64,000 nucleotides of DNA from Lineus longissimus (GCF_910592395.1 NC_088308.1:23079501-23143500), one strand, 5' to 3'; numbered from the stretch's first letter, positions 24,401 through 55,540 are shown. The notes: generated by a model from the sequence alone, not told the origin. Program-made: numbers and translations.

Positions 24401-26114
24401 CCAGTCGCTCAGATCTCTCACTAGGGCTGGAAGGATTTTTGAGATGTTTCTGAACATCAGCGTGCGGCAACCAAGGTTTGGTCTTTCAACTAAAATAAAA
24501 GAAATATACTGCTAGCTATGGTGTCAGGCATACAAAACTCAAATTCAATAGCACTTTTTACAAGGAGGGCTACATAAAGTTTAATTGTAATTGGCTTCAG
24601 TATGTACACATAGATGATTGGATTATCAAAACATCTCTAATCTCAGGTGAGGAGCCACATATCATTAGTCTCACCTCCGGCAGGGTAATGTTCTGGGTCT
24701 GCTCTGATGAAGTCCAACTTCTCTTTCAAATCTTCCTCATTCTCATGTTCAAATCTTATTCCTGAAATCAAGAAAAAAATCTAGTGACATGTTAACTGTC
24801 TTAACTTTATCTTTGGTTTTATAACTGCAATTTTGATATCTCACCTTGAGTAGTTTCAGATTTTAAATGACAATAAACTGATCTGATCTGAAATATACCA
24901 ATCAACTCCATGCCCAAATTCATATGATGATGATAATGTCAAGAGAGTCTTCAGTATAGGTGTGTCCTCCACTCTACCTGTTCATCTATATAGTGATAAA
25001 CTGAACTCACCAATATCATGCCATAATGCATCAGCGAGTTGCTGAATCTCTGGCAACTCGTCAGACATGCTGGTCAAGAGAAGTGGAATCAATTTGTGCC
25101 AAAAAGAGTACCGATCGGGAAGCTCCAGCAGCCAATTTCCAACCACGGTGGTGACAGCCTTCCGCACCATTGGAGCCTGATCAAAAAGGCGCTGGGCAAG
25201 ATGTGACACAACATCATCAACTGACTTCCCATTCCCATATTGGATAACAGAACCTAGAGAAAGGAAAGACATTTAGTAATTATAGCCACAAAATAATGAA
25301 AATTTATACACTAAATTAACAACTAAAATAGGCCATTGCTAGCTCAGGGCTTCAAATTGTAGCACTAGATTGATACGTCAATGACATTCTATAAACAAAC
25401 AATTGTTAAATGACAAGTAGTAAGTAGGCCTACTTGAGAAAACTTTGACAACTAAAAGAGAAATGTAGAAACTATCTTACCAATTGTTTCAATTACACAT
25501 GAGCGCACTCTTGAGTGTTGATGGGATAATGTCTGTAGCAATGGTTTGATAAGCGACTCCGACTGCATATGAAAGTGCTCTGGAACCAGTTTTGCCACCA
25601 CAGCAGCACATTTACAGCTCTCCTTCTTTACCTCTGGATACGGGTCAACAATTGTCCGCTGCAATATTTTCATCATGTCATCCAAATAAACACTATTGTT
25701 TTTCCCAGCAAAGCCAATGATCAAGCCCAAAAGCCGGACAAGATCTAAACGTATTTCTTCAGATGCTTCAATGATTTCTTGTTGCCCAAGTCTCTGAACA
25801 AGAAGGGGAACAATGTAGGGTAACGAATCGACGGGCTGAGGAATATTTTGAAGGAAATCCGAGACAAGTGCACAGGAAAGTTCTCGATTCTTTTCGACAG
25901 GATCGGACATGCATTTCAACAAGGGTTTTAGAATTTGTTGAAAAACCTCTTGTAAAATCTCTTTGCTGGGCTTTGGATTTAGCCCTAGGGTTTCTTTACG
26001 TATTCCCTCGATAGCACGTTTCCTAGTTGAACGATTATCTTCACTTAAACAGTTGATATGCCGGGCATTTGATTGCAAAATTGCCTCCACCGTGGTATTC
26101 ATGCCGTCCGCCAT
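21478..26114 (-). CDS. DNAAF5: Dynein axonemal assembly factor 5 (HEAT-repeat protein, HEATR2)
   Basis: This is a cytoplasmic HEAT-repeat factor needed to pre-assemble the dynein arms of motile cilia. There are ten exons: 25481-26114, 25011-25253, 24675-24761, 24257-24489, 23837-24046, 23456-23599, 23031-23199, 22453-22751, 21885-22233 and 21478-21611. All junctions are in phase, giving 833 residues (human is about 855). I chose the ATG at 26114 because its context (AACAAGATGG) is strong, while the one at 26150 is poor. Helical HEAT repeats run almost throughout. Distinctive segments are [20 protein letters not shown] near the N-terminus, [11 protein letters not shown]-type acidic linkers ([14 protein letters not shown]) in exon 4, and the C-terminal block with [14 protein letters not shown], which matches the family end. 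No break or missing exon was seen. Confidence 0.93.
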
Positions 26115-26117
26115 CTT

Positions 26118-26132
26118 GTTGACGCTCGCAAC
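26118..26132. promoter_or_regulatory. Imperfect X-box-like inverted motif near the DNAAF5 start
   Basis: GTTGACGCTCGCAAC is an inverted GTTG...CAAC pair immediately upstream of the DNAAF5 ATG. RFX sites (X-boxes) that drive cilia genes have the form GTTGCC-spacer-GGCAAC, and this one matches only partly. Its position in the 5'UTR is unusual, so the link is weak. Confidence 0.15.
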
Positions 26133-26205
26133 GCCTCGTTTTGGATTCACATATGGAGCGCCAAATCAGCCAGTATGTTCACGAACTCATGGTCTATAGG
26201 CCTAC

Positions 26206-26300
26206 TCCCTTTAAAACACAGGCTGTTTTAAATCTTGATAAGATGCAAAAACATTGGTGGTCAAGATGACGAACCCCGGGCACAAACGATAAACAGAATA
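26206..26300. repeat. Short TTAA-type element (family 2), second copy
   Basis: It starts ACTCCCTTTAAAACACAGG and contains GATGCAAAAACATTGGTGG, matching 8138-8260. It abuts the family-R MITE at 26301 directly and shares its CTCCCTTTAA terminus, so it may be the remains of a related element into whose end the other inserted. Confidence 0.4.
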
Positions 26301-26526
26301 TTAAAGGGGAACTAAAGGCAGGAGCAAATGGGTTAATTTGGGCATCTCCAAGTTACTCACATACAGTATGCCTAAGGGCCCTGGGTCATGTCAGATTCAG
26401 CACTAAATATATTCCTCGTACATGCATGAATCATTTCGATGTACTGCGAGAGGTGAGAGACCCCTATTGGCGACTTCGTGTAACATTATATTGCCTGCCT
26501 AGCTGCTGCCCATATTGTCCCTTTAA
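26301..26526 (+). mobile_element. TTAA-flanked MITE (family R), copy 3
   Basis: Complete 226 bp copy with left end TTAAAGGGGAACTAAAGGCAG and right end TTGTCCCTTTAA. Internal landmarks are shared with the other copies: ATTCCTCGTACATGCATGAA, TTTCGATGTACTG, GTGAGAGACCCCTATTGGCG and CTTCGTGTAACATTA. It has no open frame of note. Confidence 0.75.
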
Positions 26527-26607
26527 ATGGAGTGGTCCAGATGGCAATCCAGATACGTCTAAATTCTTTAGTCTCGATTGGTGTGCCATGTAAACGCGCA
26601 CGAATGT

Positions 26608-26735
26608 GATCTGGTCTGGTCTTCAGGTCTTGTTTGACTTATCATCACGAGGGTACCTACCTCATTCCATGACGTCGCAAGCGATGAGGTCTGGTCCGTC
26701 TGGTCTGGTCTGTACTGACCTGGTTTGGTTTGGTA
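26608..26735 (+). repeat. GGTCTG-rich degenerate microsatellite
   Basis: Clusters of (G)GTCTGGTCTG at about 26610-26635 and again at about 26690-26735 (GGTCTGGTCTGTACTGACC-TGGTTTGG). Confidence 0.6.
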
Positions 26736-26898
26736 TATATATACATGTACCATGTATAAATGATATATATAGGCTATCGTGTAATGTTCATGCCTCGGGA
26801 TATTGCCATTAGAGTTCCATAATTATTTGCCTATTATGGGTTCAACCCCTGAGAACGCCCTAAGTCCGTACACACCCGGCATCCTGGCATAACCATAT

Positions 26899-26987
26899 GG
26901 TTTTAAATATACTCCACCTGTCGATATTTTGTAATATATATATGACGTAGGAGTGAAAAAAAGTCTGATCTCAGGATGATACACACC
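26899..26987 (+). repeat. Dispersed repeat (family 3), copy 1
   Basis: Shares the order TCGATATTT - ATATGACGTAGGAGTGAAAAAA - TGATCTCAGGATGATACACACC with 34511-34595. Boundaries and class are unknown; no coding capacity. Confidence 0.5.
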
Positions 26988-28102
26988 ATTTTTAAAGGAT
27001 TAAAAAACAGGAACCTCACTTGGTTACCCATCACCCTGGCCAAAGATTGGTAATCACTTATAGAGTAACCAGACTATGGGACACGACAGGCAGATTGCTC
27101 AAGGTACGCTTCCTCGCTACCTTTTTCCAATAATTGTTTCCTCTTGCGATTGTTTCAGGGAAGGATCATGTTACTGGTGAGGTGCTTGGTCGGGAACAGT
27201 ATATGATGACTTCGCTCCTGCTGAGGGAGGACCAATCAAATCGTTCTCTTGAGCCGACGTATCGTCTGAACCCATGTTTACCTTCACATTACCACTTCCC
27301 ACTTTAAGCAATAAGTTTGATGGAACCTTGAGACCAGAGATAAGCTCCTCCTTTGCTTATTTCCCAATCCCCTTGTTGAAGGAGAAGAGGAGAAGCGTTT
27401 TGCTTTGCGTCAGAAAGAGTCCATATCAATCAGGGTGCATGGCGCTATAACAATGTTTGAGCTGTGTCTGAGGAGAGGAAGTTGTATCGTTGGGATGGAG
27501 GATTAAACCTATTTATTCGAACGTGCTGAATTCTTTTTAATTGGTGAAGTATAAAGAAATAAATGTCTGGTGTTTATCGTATTTATTTCCTTATTATGAT
27601 CTATTGGTTTTACACAATATATATACAGCATATCACTTAGACCATTTCTGATTATTAATTATGGACCTTGACTTCGAAAAAAACCGTCAGCGATGGCCGA
27701 AAGCTTGTTACAAATATTTACATTATCTTTCATGTGTTGTTGCACGATATACAGACACTTAAAGGAAACCATTATATTTGATACTTTAAAGTGTTTTCTT
27801 CGTGAATATATAACCCGATTCTATATAGAACACACACCTACGTTATCTCTTTCAACAAGATCATTACTGGGTTAATCGAGGAGGCAAGTGGCCAATTTTC
27901 AGAGCCATTTTTCCTTGTTGAGAAAATGGGCAAAACACAATGAAGCTAAGGGAAAATGCAGTTGGACAGCCAAGTTCATTGCGTCAACGGCGTATTGGCT
28001 ACCTAGAGAATGCTTCCTAGTTATCAATAGTTCCTAACTTTATCTTAACAAAAGAGGCACTTGGCAATGGAATCCTCGACGATTCCAATCATAAGAAGGT
28101 AT

Positions 28103-28108
28103 TTTATT
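28103..28108 (-). terminator. Candidate polyadenylation signal, receptor guanylyl cyclase
   Basis: AATAAA on the minus strand about 127 nt after the stop codon of the cyclase gene. Confidence 0.45.
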
Positions 28109-28234
28109 TTATAATTTGAAGTTATCGCCACTTCGTGGAAACGGCACTGATGTGGAAATTTCGTGTTACTCTAATCCTGAGAGAACAAGTGGAAGGGAAA
28201 TCACAGCACATGTAACACTTCGAACTCTCTCCAG

Positions 28235-46176
<17,942 letters not shown>

Positions 46177-48278
46177 CTGAAACGAGAAGAAACGGCAAAC
46201 ATATTAGATAGACAGACACTGTGAGTCCCATCATACGTTCTGAACTTTTTATATCTGTTCCCACACGGACTTCTCTCACTGATATAAATATAAACTACAT
46301 GTACATGTGTATAAATACGATAATATTATGAGTCGAATGTAGGCGTGGCGTTCAACAAGCTCGGGAGACTGTCAAACTCCCCGCAGCAGAAAACTTCTCC
46401 TCTTCCACAATTATCGCACGACAGGTGATACTATTCTAGACTATAATGCTGGTACTCGAACCTTGAAACTGAACGCAGAAGGCCAGAAGGTATAGATTTT
46501 AGCTCAAGTAACGTACAGCTTCGCTAAGGCAAAGACAACTGTCATCAAAGAAGAAATTAGCTATGTAAACAGACGCTTACGATTGCAAATTCTCTCAGCA
46601 GAAAATCGAGCTGTAATTTCTGGTTATCTTCGGGCGTGTCCTAGAGCACTTGGATGATTACCCGTCCATATCTCATGAAGGTGGCAATGGGAATAAGGTG
46701 CAAGAACCCATCTCCAACGAACCCACCTCTCAGTGCGTGTATAGTTTATCTTCTGAAGAGACTCGTAATTGGTTTTATCAACGATGAGGATTCCTACATT
46801 TGATCTCGATTTTTACTCAGTTCAGCGTTTTCAACAGTTTTTCTCTACCTTGTATTGAAGTTGGAGACTGCTAGTTAAGTTGAATGAATAATTGGTAACT
46901 ATTCGTGATAGCAAGACTAGTATGGATTGATAGTAACTCAGTTTTTCTAAAAATGACCCTTGACCACATTTTTGCATCAACATACTATTGGGAACACCCA
47001 TGCACTCCTATTTGACTGACTCGATACATTTATCGACGGCTCCAGGTAAGCAGTACATAAGGAGGTCGGTCGATAACACATTTTAAAAAAATACTGTTTC
47101 TCACGATAAGTGCTAAGTAAGCTGCCGTCCCTTTCTGCAAATTGATACAGCGGAAACACGACGAGAGCAAGTAAAATGAGTTGCAGCTGTTTCCATATTA
47201 GTCTTGGTTCCACTACAGGGTTTAGATCCGTTTCTATCGCATCCGCATCAGGTCCGAACATCGTCTAAGACGTTTGCATTCGGTTACTCCAGGCTGTCCG
47301 TGTCGAGCAGTTCTCTTCCTTCGAACAAGAACACTTACCACAATTTTTGGACATATCAGTTTCTTACCGAATCAGACATTTCGGGCCAGTTATAACGTGG
47401 TTAAAACAATTTCGCTTGTATCGACGGAGGCAATATAGTACGATGTGAATCCGAACAAGATCTACTATCTATATAAGGTATTACTTAATCAAAGTAGCAG
47501 AACAATAGGCGTGTCCACAAGCCCTTTCCTTTGATTGTCAAGTTATGACAGGAAAGTGTATGGATTCCCGTACGGTGAAGCCCTATATGCGAGAAACTTG
47601 AGATATAAAAGGAACGACTCGTGTTTGGGATAGACAGGTCTCTATCTCAGATCCAGACGGGTTCTGAAAGGAAGTAATCTCTTATAAGTTCTTGCAAACT
47701 AACAGTTGAGGTCTGATTAAACTCACAGCCGTTTTGCCTTTCGCGGTTTGCGCAAAAAATATTTTCCATTGGAAAAACAGAAAGAATATTCGTATTCTGC
47801 CAAAATAGATATCGTCAGAAATGTTCGCGAGGATTTGGCGGTTTGCATTATTTTAGAGCTATTACTGGCAGATTTGTAGGAGAAGATTCAGCAGCAGGCC
47901 ATTTGCACATCCTCATACTACAGAGAGGTCCGTTATCGAGTACACCCTCTTCTCGTCATCAAATGCCCTGGGGATAATTGACTGAAAATTAATCTGAAGT
48001 GGCTGCCTCCGGTTACAACTCTGCTTCTAAGTGAATAGAGAGGTCGAAAAAAGCCTAAGGCCCTAAATTATTCCAAGGCAAAAGAAAAGAAAAGTCATGT
48101 CGACCCTCCGAGCTAAAATTCCGTGAAACAAATAAAGAATAAATTCAGTCCCTGAAGTCATTGCTGTCATGGTAATAAAATACGAAAATTCTCAAAATCT
48201 CACAAAGTGTGCGACAAGAAAATGAGATATCTCCTGTTCTCCTCATCCTGGCTGCCATAATAAGTTAACTTTGTTTAC
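46177..48278. other. Unresolved region upstream of the first placed cyclase exon
   Basis: The missing N-terminal exon(s) of the receptor cyclase should lie here or further right. A minus-strand frame at 47261-47110 starts MFGPDADAIETDLN, contains a hydrophobic stretch (LQLILLALVVFPLYQFA) and is followed by a possible GTGAGA donor. It could be a signal-anchor first exon, but the phase and the missing neighbouring sequence prevent a firm call. Confidence 0.2.
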
Positions 48279-48433
48279 CTGTGTGGTCGCCATGTCGATA
48301 ATCAACCTAATCTCTACCGGCGAGCCATTGGTTCGTGCCTCCAGATAAGCTGAGCTATTTAGTGCTTGCCAGCCGTCGGTGGTATCAGCGGGATGACGGG
48401 CATCACTAATATTCTTGGAACTGTATTTACGGC
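48279..48433 (-). CDS. Weak candidate exon upstream of the receptor cyclase
   Basis: A minus-strand frame without stops covers about 46 codons and ends ...LIIDMATTQ at a GTAAAC donor in phase 0, which fits the phase of the first placed cyclase exon (46176). Segments include GWQALNSSAYLEARTNG with an N-glycosylation sequon. It does not look like the expected ligand-domain sequence, so it may be an exon of another gene or chance. The ATG inside it (48297) has a good start context. Confidence 0.25.
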
Positions 48434-51400
48434 TAAACTAGATCAGAAACATTGGTAGAACATTCCCGATTCTGAACGAACTTTGTCATCACTTGGCTTG
48501 AACAGAAACACAAAATGTGTTGTAAATTATTATTTCACACCAACAGAGAAAAGGACAGTGGGAATGGCTTCACCATAATGATACTGAAATTTATTTACCG
48601 CTACCTTTAAGGTAGGCAAAATGCGTCCAAACCACTAAATTGGGCAATATGAATGCTGAAGAAAAAAGTGATTTATTTCTTTCATCTTAGAACATTTACC
48701 GTTCTGATCTTCATGAACCAATCATCCAAGTGTCAAATGGTCTATCATAATAATCATTTGTTACTCTCAGAGGGACCAGCATCCATATTGATGGTGCTCC
48801 GTAAATCATTGATACTGTGATCATATGGGAAGGTCAAGTACGCCATATCAATGCATACATTGGTTCACGATTTCCCAAAAGGCTCATTATGTTTCCCTTA
48901 AGTTTTATCAGCAGCGTATAAATTAGTTTTCACCTCTTCCATCATTCTATAATACCTGTTGCTCGCCAGCGTGATAATGGCAAATAACAGGTTCTGATTC
49001 TTCACATTCCACGCGGGAAGTTGCTTGCACCTAGCTTTGTAGCTCGGTACACTGGCATGCAGTTATCAAATGCTGTTTTTTTAATAAAGAAATGCATTTA
49101 CAGCCAAGGCGAGTAGCTTTGTTTACGTTGGAGTATGGGGCGAACCTCCTCAATCCCTATTAGCGCCGACAGCACAGTTGCGGCTATTTACTCAATGTTA
49201 TAGTGATCGAAGTTGTAGCTAGCTTATTGGATTAGCCATTGTCGGACTAGCCTGTGAGGCTGGACGAAAACGAAGAACATGCTTCTGACAGGGTACGAAA
49301 TAGGCCGACAGTGTTGGCCTTTTGTACGAATTTTGTTCTAATTTCATGAACGACGGAAAATTGGCGTTACCAGTACCATGTTCTCGATTGTGGGCCAATG
49401 AAACCGTGTTCATTCTCGTAAGACATACATTAAACAAAGATCGTGGAATGTAACATTAGTTCGCCTTTGATCAGGGAATCCATTCTTAGCCCCGGGCTTT
49501 GTCTCAAAGACATCAGAGGTTGGAAGATAATGCCTCTGCGGCTGAGAAATGGAGCTACTTGGGCAACGATTACTGACGATGCGAATCTGATGATAAGTGT
49601 CTCTGTCTTTGATGGGATATTGATCATAATCCGCCCCTGGTAGTGGGGGGAGCAGATCGTAGTAAGTTTGTAGCCCGAGGTTATAACGGAGAACCGTGCT
49701 TATCAGATATGATGGATACGTTTGAGGGGAAACACAAAAGGTAATGATGGGTGACGACAGGTGCACCCCTGGGGCGTGAGAATTGAACGATATACAATGC
49801 GCGTGGAATAGGATTAGGGTAGGACCATTTGACCAGTGGCTATTAACTTACACCCTAATGTAGGAATAGTTTCAGTAGCCATTTCACAAAGTGAAAGATG
49901 TTCACCCAGGTTCATTTAGCAGTTACTACCTTTTTTTAGCGGGACCGTGATTCTATAAGTTACTAATGCGAAAATTTACCCGAGCCAATGCTATTCGCAT
50001 AGGCGGAAAGGCACATGATTCTCTTGATTTCTCCAGTTTTCTGGAAGTTTTTCCGCTGGCTTAAGTGTAAAACTCAATAAGAATCAGAGATATATTGCTG
50101 GCGTGCAGATTGACGTGGAAAATAAGACAACGTTGACGTTTATTTGACATGACTTTGGTATACAATGCCCAGAAGGAAATATGCTGATGATTTGATTAAT
50201 ATCAATCTGCACAATGTATCTAACTTCGCGTGCAGGAGCCAAATCACACAATTGCCGGAGAACAGGAATCTGTCGGCCTATCTTCCGGCCTATCTTCCCT
50301 CAAAGGTACTGAGAAATTAGCTGCCCATCTTGACCCTCCATGTATTGACATTGCTTAGCTTCCCAGATGGGCGGAGGCTATGATGTCAACTACCGCTGGA
50401 AGTTCAGTATGTGTGCTGCCGTGATGTGGCGAGAAGTGTTTGTAGCTTGCGGACATGCCCCTACTCGAGCTGGTTAGTCTAAGGTTTGGATCAGATGACG
50501 CCTTTGGGATATGAGGCCGCTTTTATTATTTCCTTCATCAATTTTTATCACGCCGGTATATCGCATGCAATTACCTGCTGCTCGGGTGACGACGGGAAAC
50601 ATTATGTCAACCAACTAAGCCAGCAAGAGCTGAACATATCATTTAGATTAAGCAGTCCTCCGTGCTCTTATTTACATGGTTCTACTTAATTACATTTTCC
50701 AAATTATTATGTGTCCTATTGTCGGACAAAATTACCCAATCAGTTTTATGCCAAAGTCATCTGCTCGGATTACGAATGGAAGCATTATGTCAACCGACGC
50801 TTATAAGACATCGTGCTCGTAGTTTACATAGTTCTATACTCATTACCAATTGCATTTCCTCATCTCCCTGCATCGGTTACTGATTTTCGTTTACCATACT
50901 TAAAGTGGGACCCGATCTATCTACACGGTAGATTTGGTGAAGCGAAAGAGATACGCAATTCAAACATCACCTGATTATATCTTAACTGTTTTCTTGTCCT
51001 TATCAAAAACTTGATAATAGAGGAAAATAAATGACTTCTCTGGCTCTGCTAAGCGACCAGTTGCCTGGGCTCGTGGATGGCCGACCGATGCACATGTAAT
51101 CGTACAGCGATGATGATGGTGGTCAAAGTACGACTACGTACATGGTTTCTTACGAGATGTTACATCAGTGGTGCTGAAAGCCGACTCCCAATATTGTCAT
51201 GCCAAGCATTGTCAATTTAAAAATTACGCATCTTCTTCATCCGAGTACCGTACTTTGCCTGAAAAGGACTGTAGACAACGGCACAGAATATACTGACATG
51301 ATGGCGTATGCTGTTGTGACACACAGAGCTGAAATCGCATTTTCGCATTTCCCACTTCCTTGATATACATACTGATACTACCCTGGCTATGTGACGATCA

Positions 51401-51533
51401 ATCATCGAGAGACTATTGTCCGCGGGGGGCAATAACATAAAAGCAATCATTTACCCCGTGTCTAAATCGATATCTTTTTTTACCTCGAGACTGAAAAATC
51501 CCCCAGACCTCCGTTTGGTCATTGCCAAATCAC

Positions 51534-51720
51534 TTTAAAGGGACCATGCAGGTCGACCAAATTAACTTACACGAAGTCACCAAATGGAGCCTCTCCCATC
51601 TGATAATACAGCGAAACTATGAACGCTTGTATGAGGAGTACATTTATGCTGTTCACGACCCAGTACCTTACACTGCAAAATCACCCGCCATTTCACCTCG
51701 AGATAGTGCATATACTAAGC
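51534..51720 (-). mobile_element. TTAA-flanked MITE (family R), copy 4
   Basis: Starts TTTAAAGGGACCATGCAGG on the plus strand and follows the complement of copy 3: TTACACGAAGTCACCAAATGG, GCCTCTCCC, GCGAAACTATGAACGC, TATGAGGAGTACATTTATGCTG, GACCCAGTACCTTA. The inner end is not clear, so the right limit is approximate. Confidence 0.62.
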
Positions 51721-54700
51721 TCTCAAGTAATCCCGGGTCATAGATGCTTAGTCATAGTCATGGTCATTGGCCTCATGAGCGCCTTGGCGGATGAACGTGC
51801 CGGTTTAGTGCACTCATCTTTGCTTTTCATACACCAATCATATATACAAATTACAATGCTATTCCCAAAAGTACCAGGGTTCTGATTTCGCTAATACGTT
51901 GTTGTCTCTGTGACAATCTGGACTTGCCGAGTACCATCAATTTGGAACGGGCAGATAGAGGTTCAATATATCACATCTATTTATGTTTTGACGTGAACCA
52001 ATGTAAAAAAGGATAAGAATTCTCCAAAAGACGAGATGGAAAATCGCCTCTTATGATTTTTTTGACAGCCTTACATGGCCAATCCATTAGTTCGGCTGTA
52101 AGTCATTATTCACTCCCAAGTTTTTGATAAAAGCTAAATCACCATCAGCATGGTATTGGTAGAGTTGGGGACCTTGTCACGACCCGGAGAGGAAACACGG
52201 TCTCTAAACAACGTCCTAACGAGCTTAGCCTAATGCAATCAACAGACACATCCAATATACAACTGGCGGTTAAGGAAATCTAACAGTATCAACAGCGAGA
52301 GCCCCTGGAGGGATATTTCCCTAAAGGCTGTCGCCGACTACGAACAACTCAATCAGGAGAAATGAATCATGAGCAACTCAATATTTGTAAATTCAGAGCA
52401 ACCTGTTTTGTTCCAATGGTAAGAGAATGATTGAGAGAGCTGTTTTTCAGTTGCCTTGGGAGAGTCTGGCTTTGCGTTGTGTGTTCACGTCGGGTATTTT
52501 TGTGTTTTTGATAACTATAGGGCCTACAAGTAAATGCGAATCAGGTTTTGTTGAATCAAAGAGCTCAAGGCACTGCTGCGATAGCTGTTAATGATGCCAC
52601 TCTACCCATACAAAAAGAACGGCGAACGAGTGACAACGAAATTTTTTTAAAGAAATAACTGAATCCCAATGACCAATCCGACAGCTTCAATGGCTACATA
52701 TCTTCCACATCTGTACGACTACCCATCCATGACCCCCCGCTGACATCAAACACACCATTTTGACGCAAACCAACCTCATTGGGATGAATCCACTATCAAA
52801 CGAAAAGAGACACATGCGGAAGTCATTATTGCTTATCGAGATGATGGAATCGACAGTTACTGTAAAATACGGGGGTGGAACTAAATCATGATCTGTGTGA
52901 CTGTTTTGAACTAATGAGGCACGAGATCGACCAGGCTGGATCATCAGTTCTTCTATCATAGGACACTGAATGATATCCCTAATGCCTTTACATTCATTGT
53001 TTCTTCGGCTTCTCAAGTTTATTTGCAGCGCCTTGCCAAATGATTATGGTGTCACATTGAATGGCACAGTTGCTGTCTTTAAAGTACCTCGAAACGCTAG
53101 AACTCGACAGTTTAACAAAAGGGCACCAATTCACCTAAAACGTCACACCATGATAAAACGGAATGTCCTTCTCGCTGAGCAAGTAGACGTGAACAAAATC
53201 CAGGAACGTATCGTAGCTAACGGGCAAATCCCCTCACCCCAAAGGATCAATTAATAGCCATAATCGGATCCATTTAACAGTTTACCACTACCCTTGCAAC
53301 CAAAAGGCACCCTAACCATCCAGATATTATTAAGAATTCTAGTTATCACAGTCTCTATCACCCCACTAACGATTAGTAACTCGTCCACGCGTTCTACCTG
53401 ATCTGATTGCCAGTCCTAAACCCACTGACAGTATTAACGCTCGACCTGTCATCATATATCGCCGATACATCCATTTGTACAGGTTGTTCTTAATGACCAA
53501 TCACCCAGAGCACTGTTGTCAATGATGTATCGATATCAGCTTGGCACTTTATGATCGGATATTTTGCCCGAAGCGTCCTCCTTGCCTGAATTTGCAAAGC
53601 AAAGGGTTTTGTGACAAGTGCATTGCCATTGCACATGGTATCCTAGTTTGAGTAAGTTGGTTGCGCAAACCAATGGTCTTCTGGCAGGGTTATCTCATTC
53701 GCTTGGCTTCGTTGTCCAACACTGGCAAAGCACTTTATAACACTAGAGTGTGCGCATATCCTGGCCACTCCTTTTACCTTTATAGTTCTTTTTCTTTCGT
53801 AGGAGTCTTTTTATTCTTTTGATTACGAAAGTTTGTTTAGAAGAGCCTGGGGTACGAGTGTTTAGTATTTTTGCAACAACAACGAAAAAAGTGCCTCTTG
53901 ATCTTCATCTTACTAAAAGAGCGATATGATGTTTTTTTACTACGGTTCCCGCTACATCTAATTTGATTACGAAAATTCCATTGGTAAAGGGCGAAAGTAT
54001 TCGTCAATCCCCTTCCTGGTCAAGCGGCTGTGGACCCACTCTGGCGACTGTAAACAAAGGACAAACGGACTTTGGTCGGTGTCTTCGTCAGTCTTTATAC
54101 TACCTGCAACCCTTTTTGTGTGCACTTCCATATCTTCTTTTCAAAGAAGCGATCACCGGCAAAGCAAAATATTACACTACTTTAGCTGCAGTAGAGCTGT
54201 TGATCTCCAAAGCCTTTGGTTACCAAGAGGAAAGCTACGATAGTCTAAACAGATCTATCCTATAAAAAGACGTCGTCGTACAGCATAGATAGTAAGAAAG
54301 GTATCGGACTATCAATGATTGGAAGGACCACGAACGAGTACGATTCATAAGGATAAGACAGTGACCTATGTATTGATCATGTTTTATTGCACTAAGGTTA
54401 CAGTGTACCCTAAGGTTACAGAGTTACGTCGAAGGTATCCAGTATCACCAATTATGTCCTTCAAGACTGCAGTCGCGTGTCAGTAAGGCCAATTATCACC
54501 ATAGACTTTCATTCCTTACGATGTGGTTGCAGTCTTCAGCGAACCATGTTTTGGAGGAACATGCAGACACGACTGTCAGTCAAATGTGGTAGTGATTCGG
54601 CGACCCTTTGGCGCCTGTCCGCAAGGGACATGGTTTAACTGGTCTTTCCATCCCTGAAACCGACCGTCTCGGAACTCTCACAACTAAGTTCCTCTCACCT

Positions 54701-55540
54701 GCATGTAGAACATTGCGGATCACATTAATGAGAAAGTGGAGAGAAATGGAAGAAACCGTGGCTCCTATTTTGTCTCTACTGGCCTTAAGTTTTTCATGAA
54801 CTATGACAACTCTCATTCCTGATGATTCCCATATACCGCTGTGCTATTTGACTAATGATTATATTTAGATATTGTTTTACTTCTTACCATAGAATACTGA
54901 ACTTTGCATCACGCTGTTCGAATATATTCGATTCCATTGTTTCACATTGAAGTCAAAAATGATTCAGCGAATTTTATGAATAAAAGAAGTGACGGTGGTG
55001 CAATTACAATCTAAACGAGCACTGCTGAGTGCAGAGAGAGCTACGGAGGCTCTAATTGTGTTGGGTTTTTTTCGGTAGGCTTCAACTATGAGCCAATGCA
55101 TTACACAATGCAATACATGTACATTGCAATCCATGGTGATGCACGCAAAACGTCGCAATTGACTACACTGGGTATTCCGAAATGCATTGTCTGATGGTTG
55201 AAACCTACCCAAACGCAAAACACACGCTTTGGTCACAAAGTACCAAATGAAATGTATTTTCTCAGAGCAAAAGGTAACGCTGATAGATGACAACTCAACA
55301 CTTGCTTTTTTAATTTGGCAGAATATAAAGGAATGATGTCATTTTGGCCACAGCACAATATTTCTTGCGGGTAGTAGGAGGTAAAATCTCATTCATATCG
55401 TCTAACATAAACGGAGAAAAGTGCTTGACAGCGAATGCATAGAGGTCGTGAAAATGATGAATGAATTTGGAATTGCAGTGATTATCGCAGTTTGTAGGAG
55501 TCCTGATCATTCTGAAATATTAGAAAAATGACAGAAAGAT

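Larger units (their letters stand above)
26151..28100. other. Repeat-rich spacer between DNAAF5 and the cyclase gene
   Basis: It holds the DNAAF5 promoter region, a short element (26206-26300), a MITE copy (26301-26526), a GGTCTG-rich tract (26608-26735) and a family-3 repeat (26899-26987). From about 27010 to 28100 I see no gene and no listed repeat. Confidence 0.55.

Noticed and set aside
49410-49766. 118-codon minus-strand frame, the longest in the right part of the window
   Set aside because: No domain, no splice context, and overlapping open frames in other phases and on the other strand.
53963-54265. 100-codon plus-strand frame
   Set aside because: No family resemblance and surrounded by stop-rich sequence. 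One chance frame of this size is expected in a window this large.
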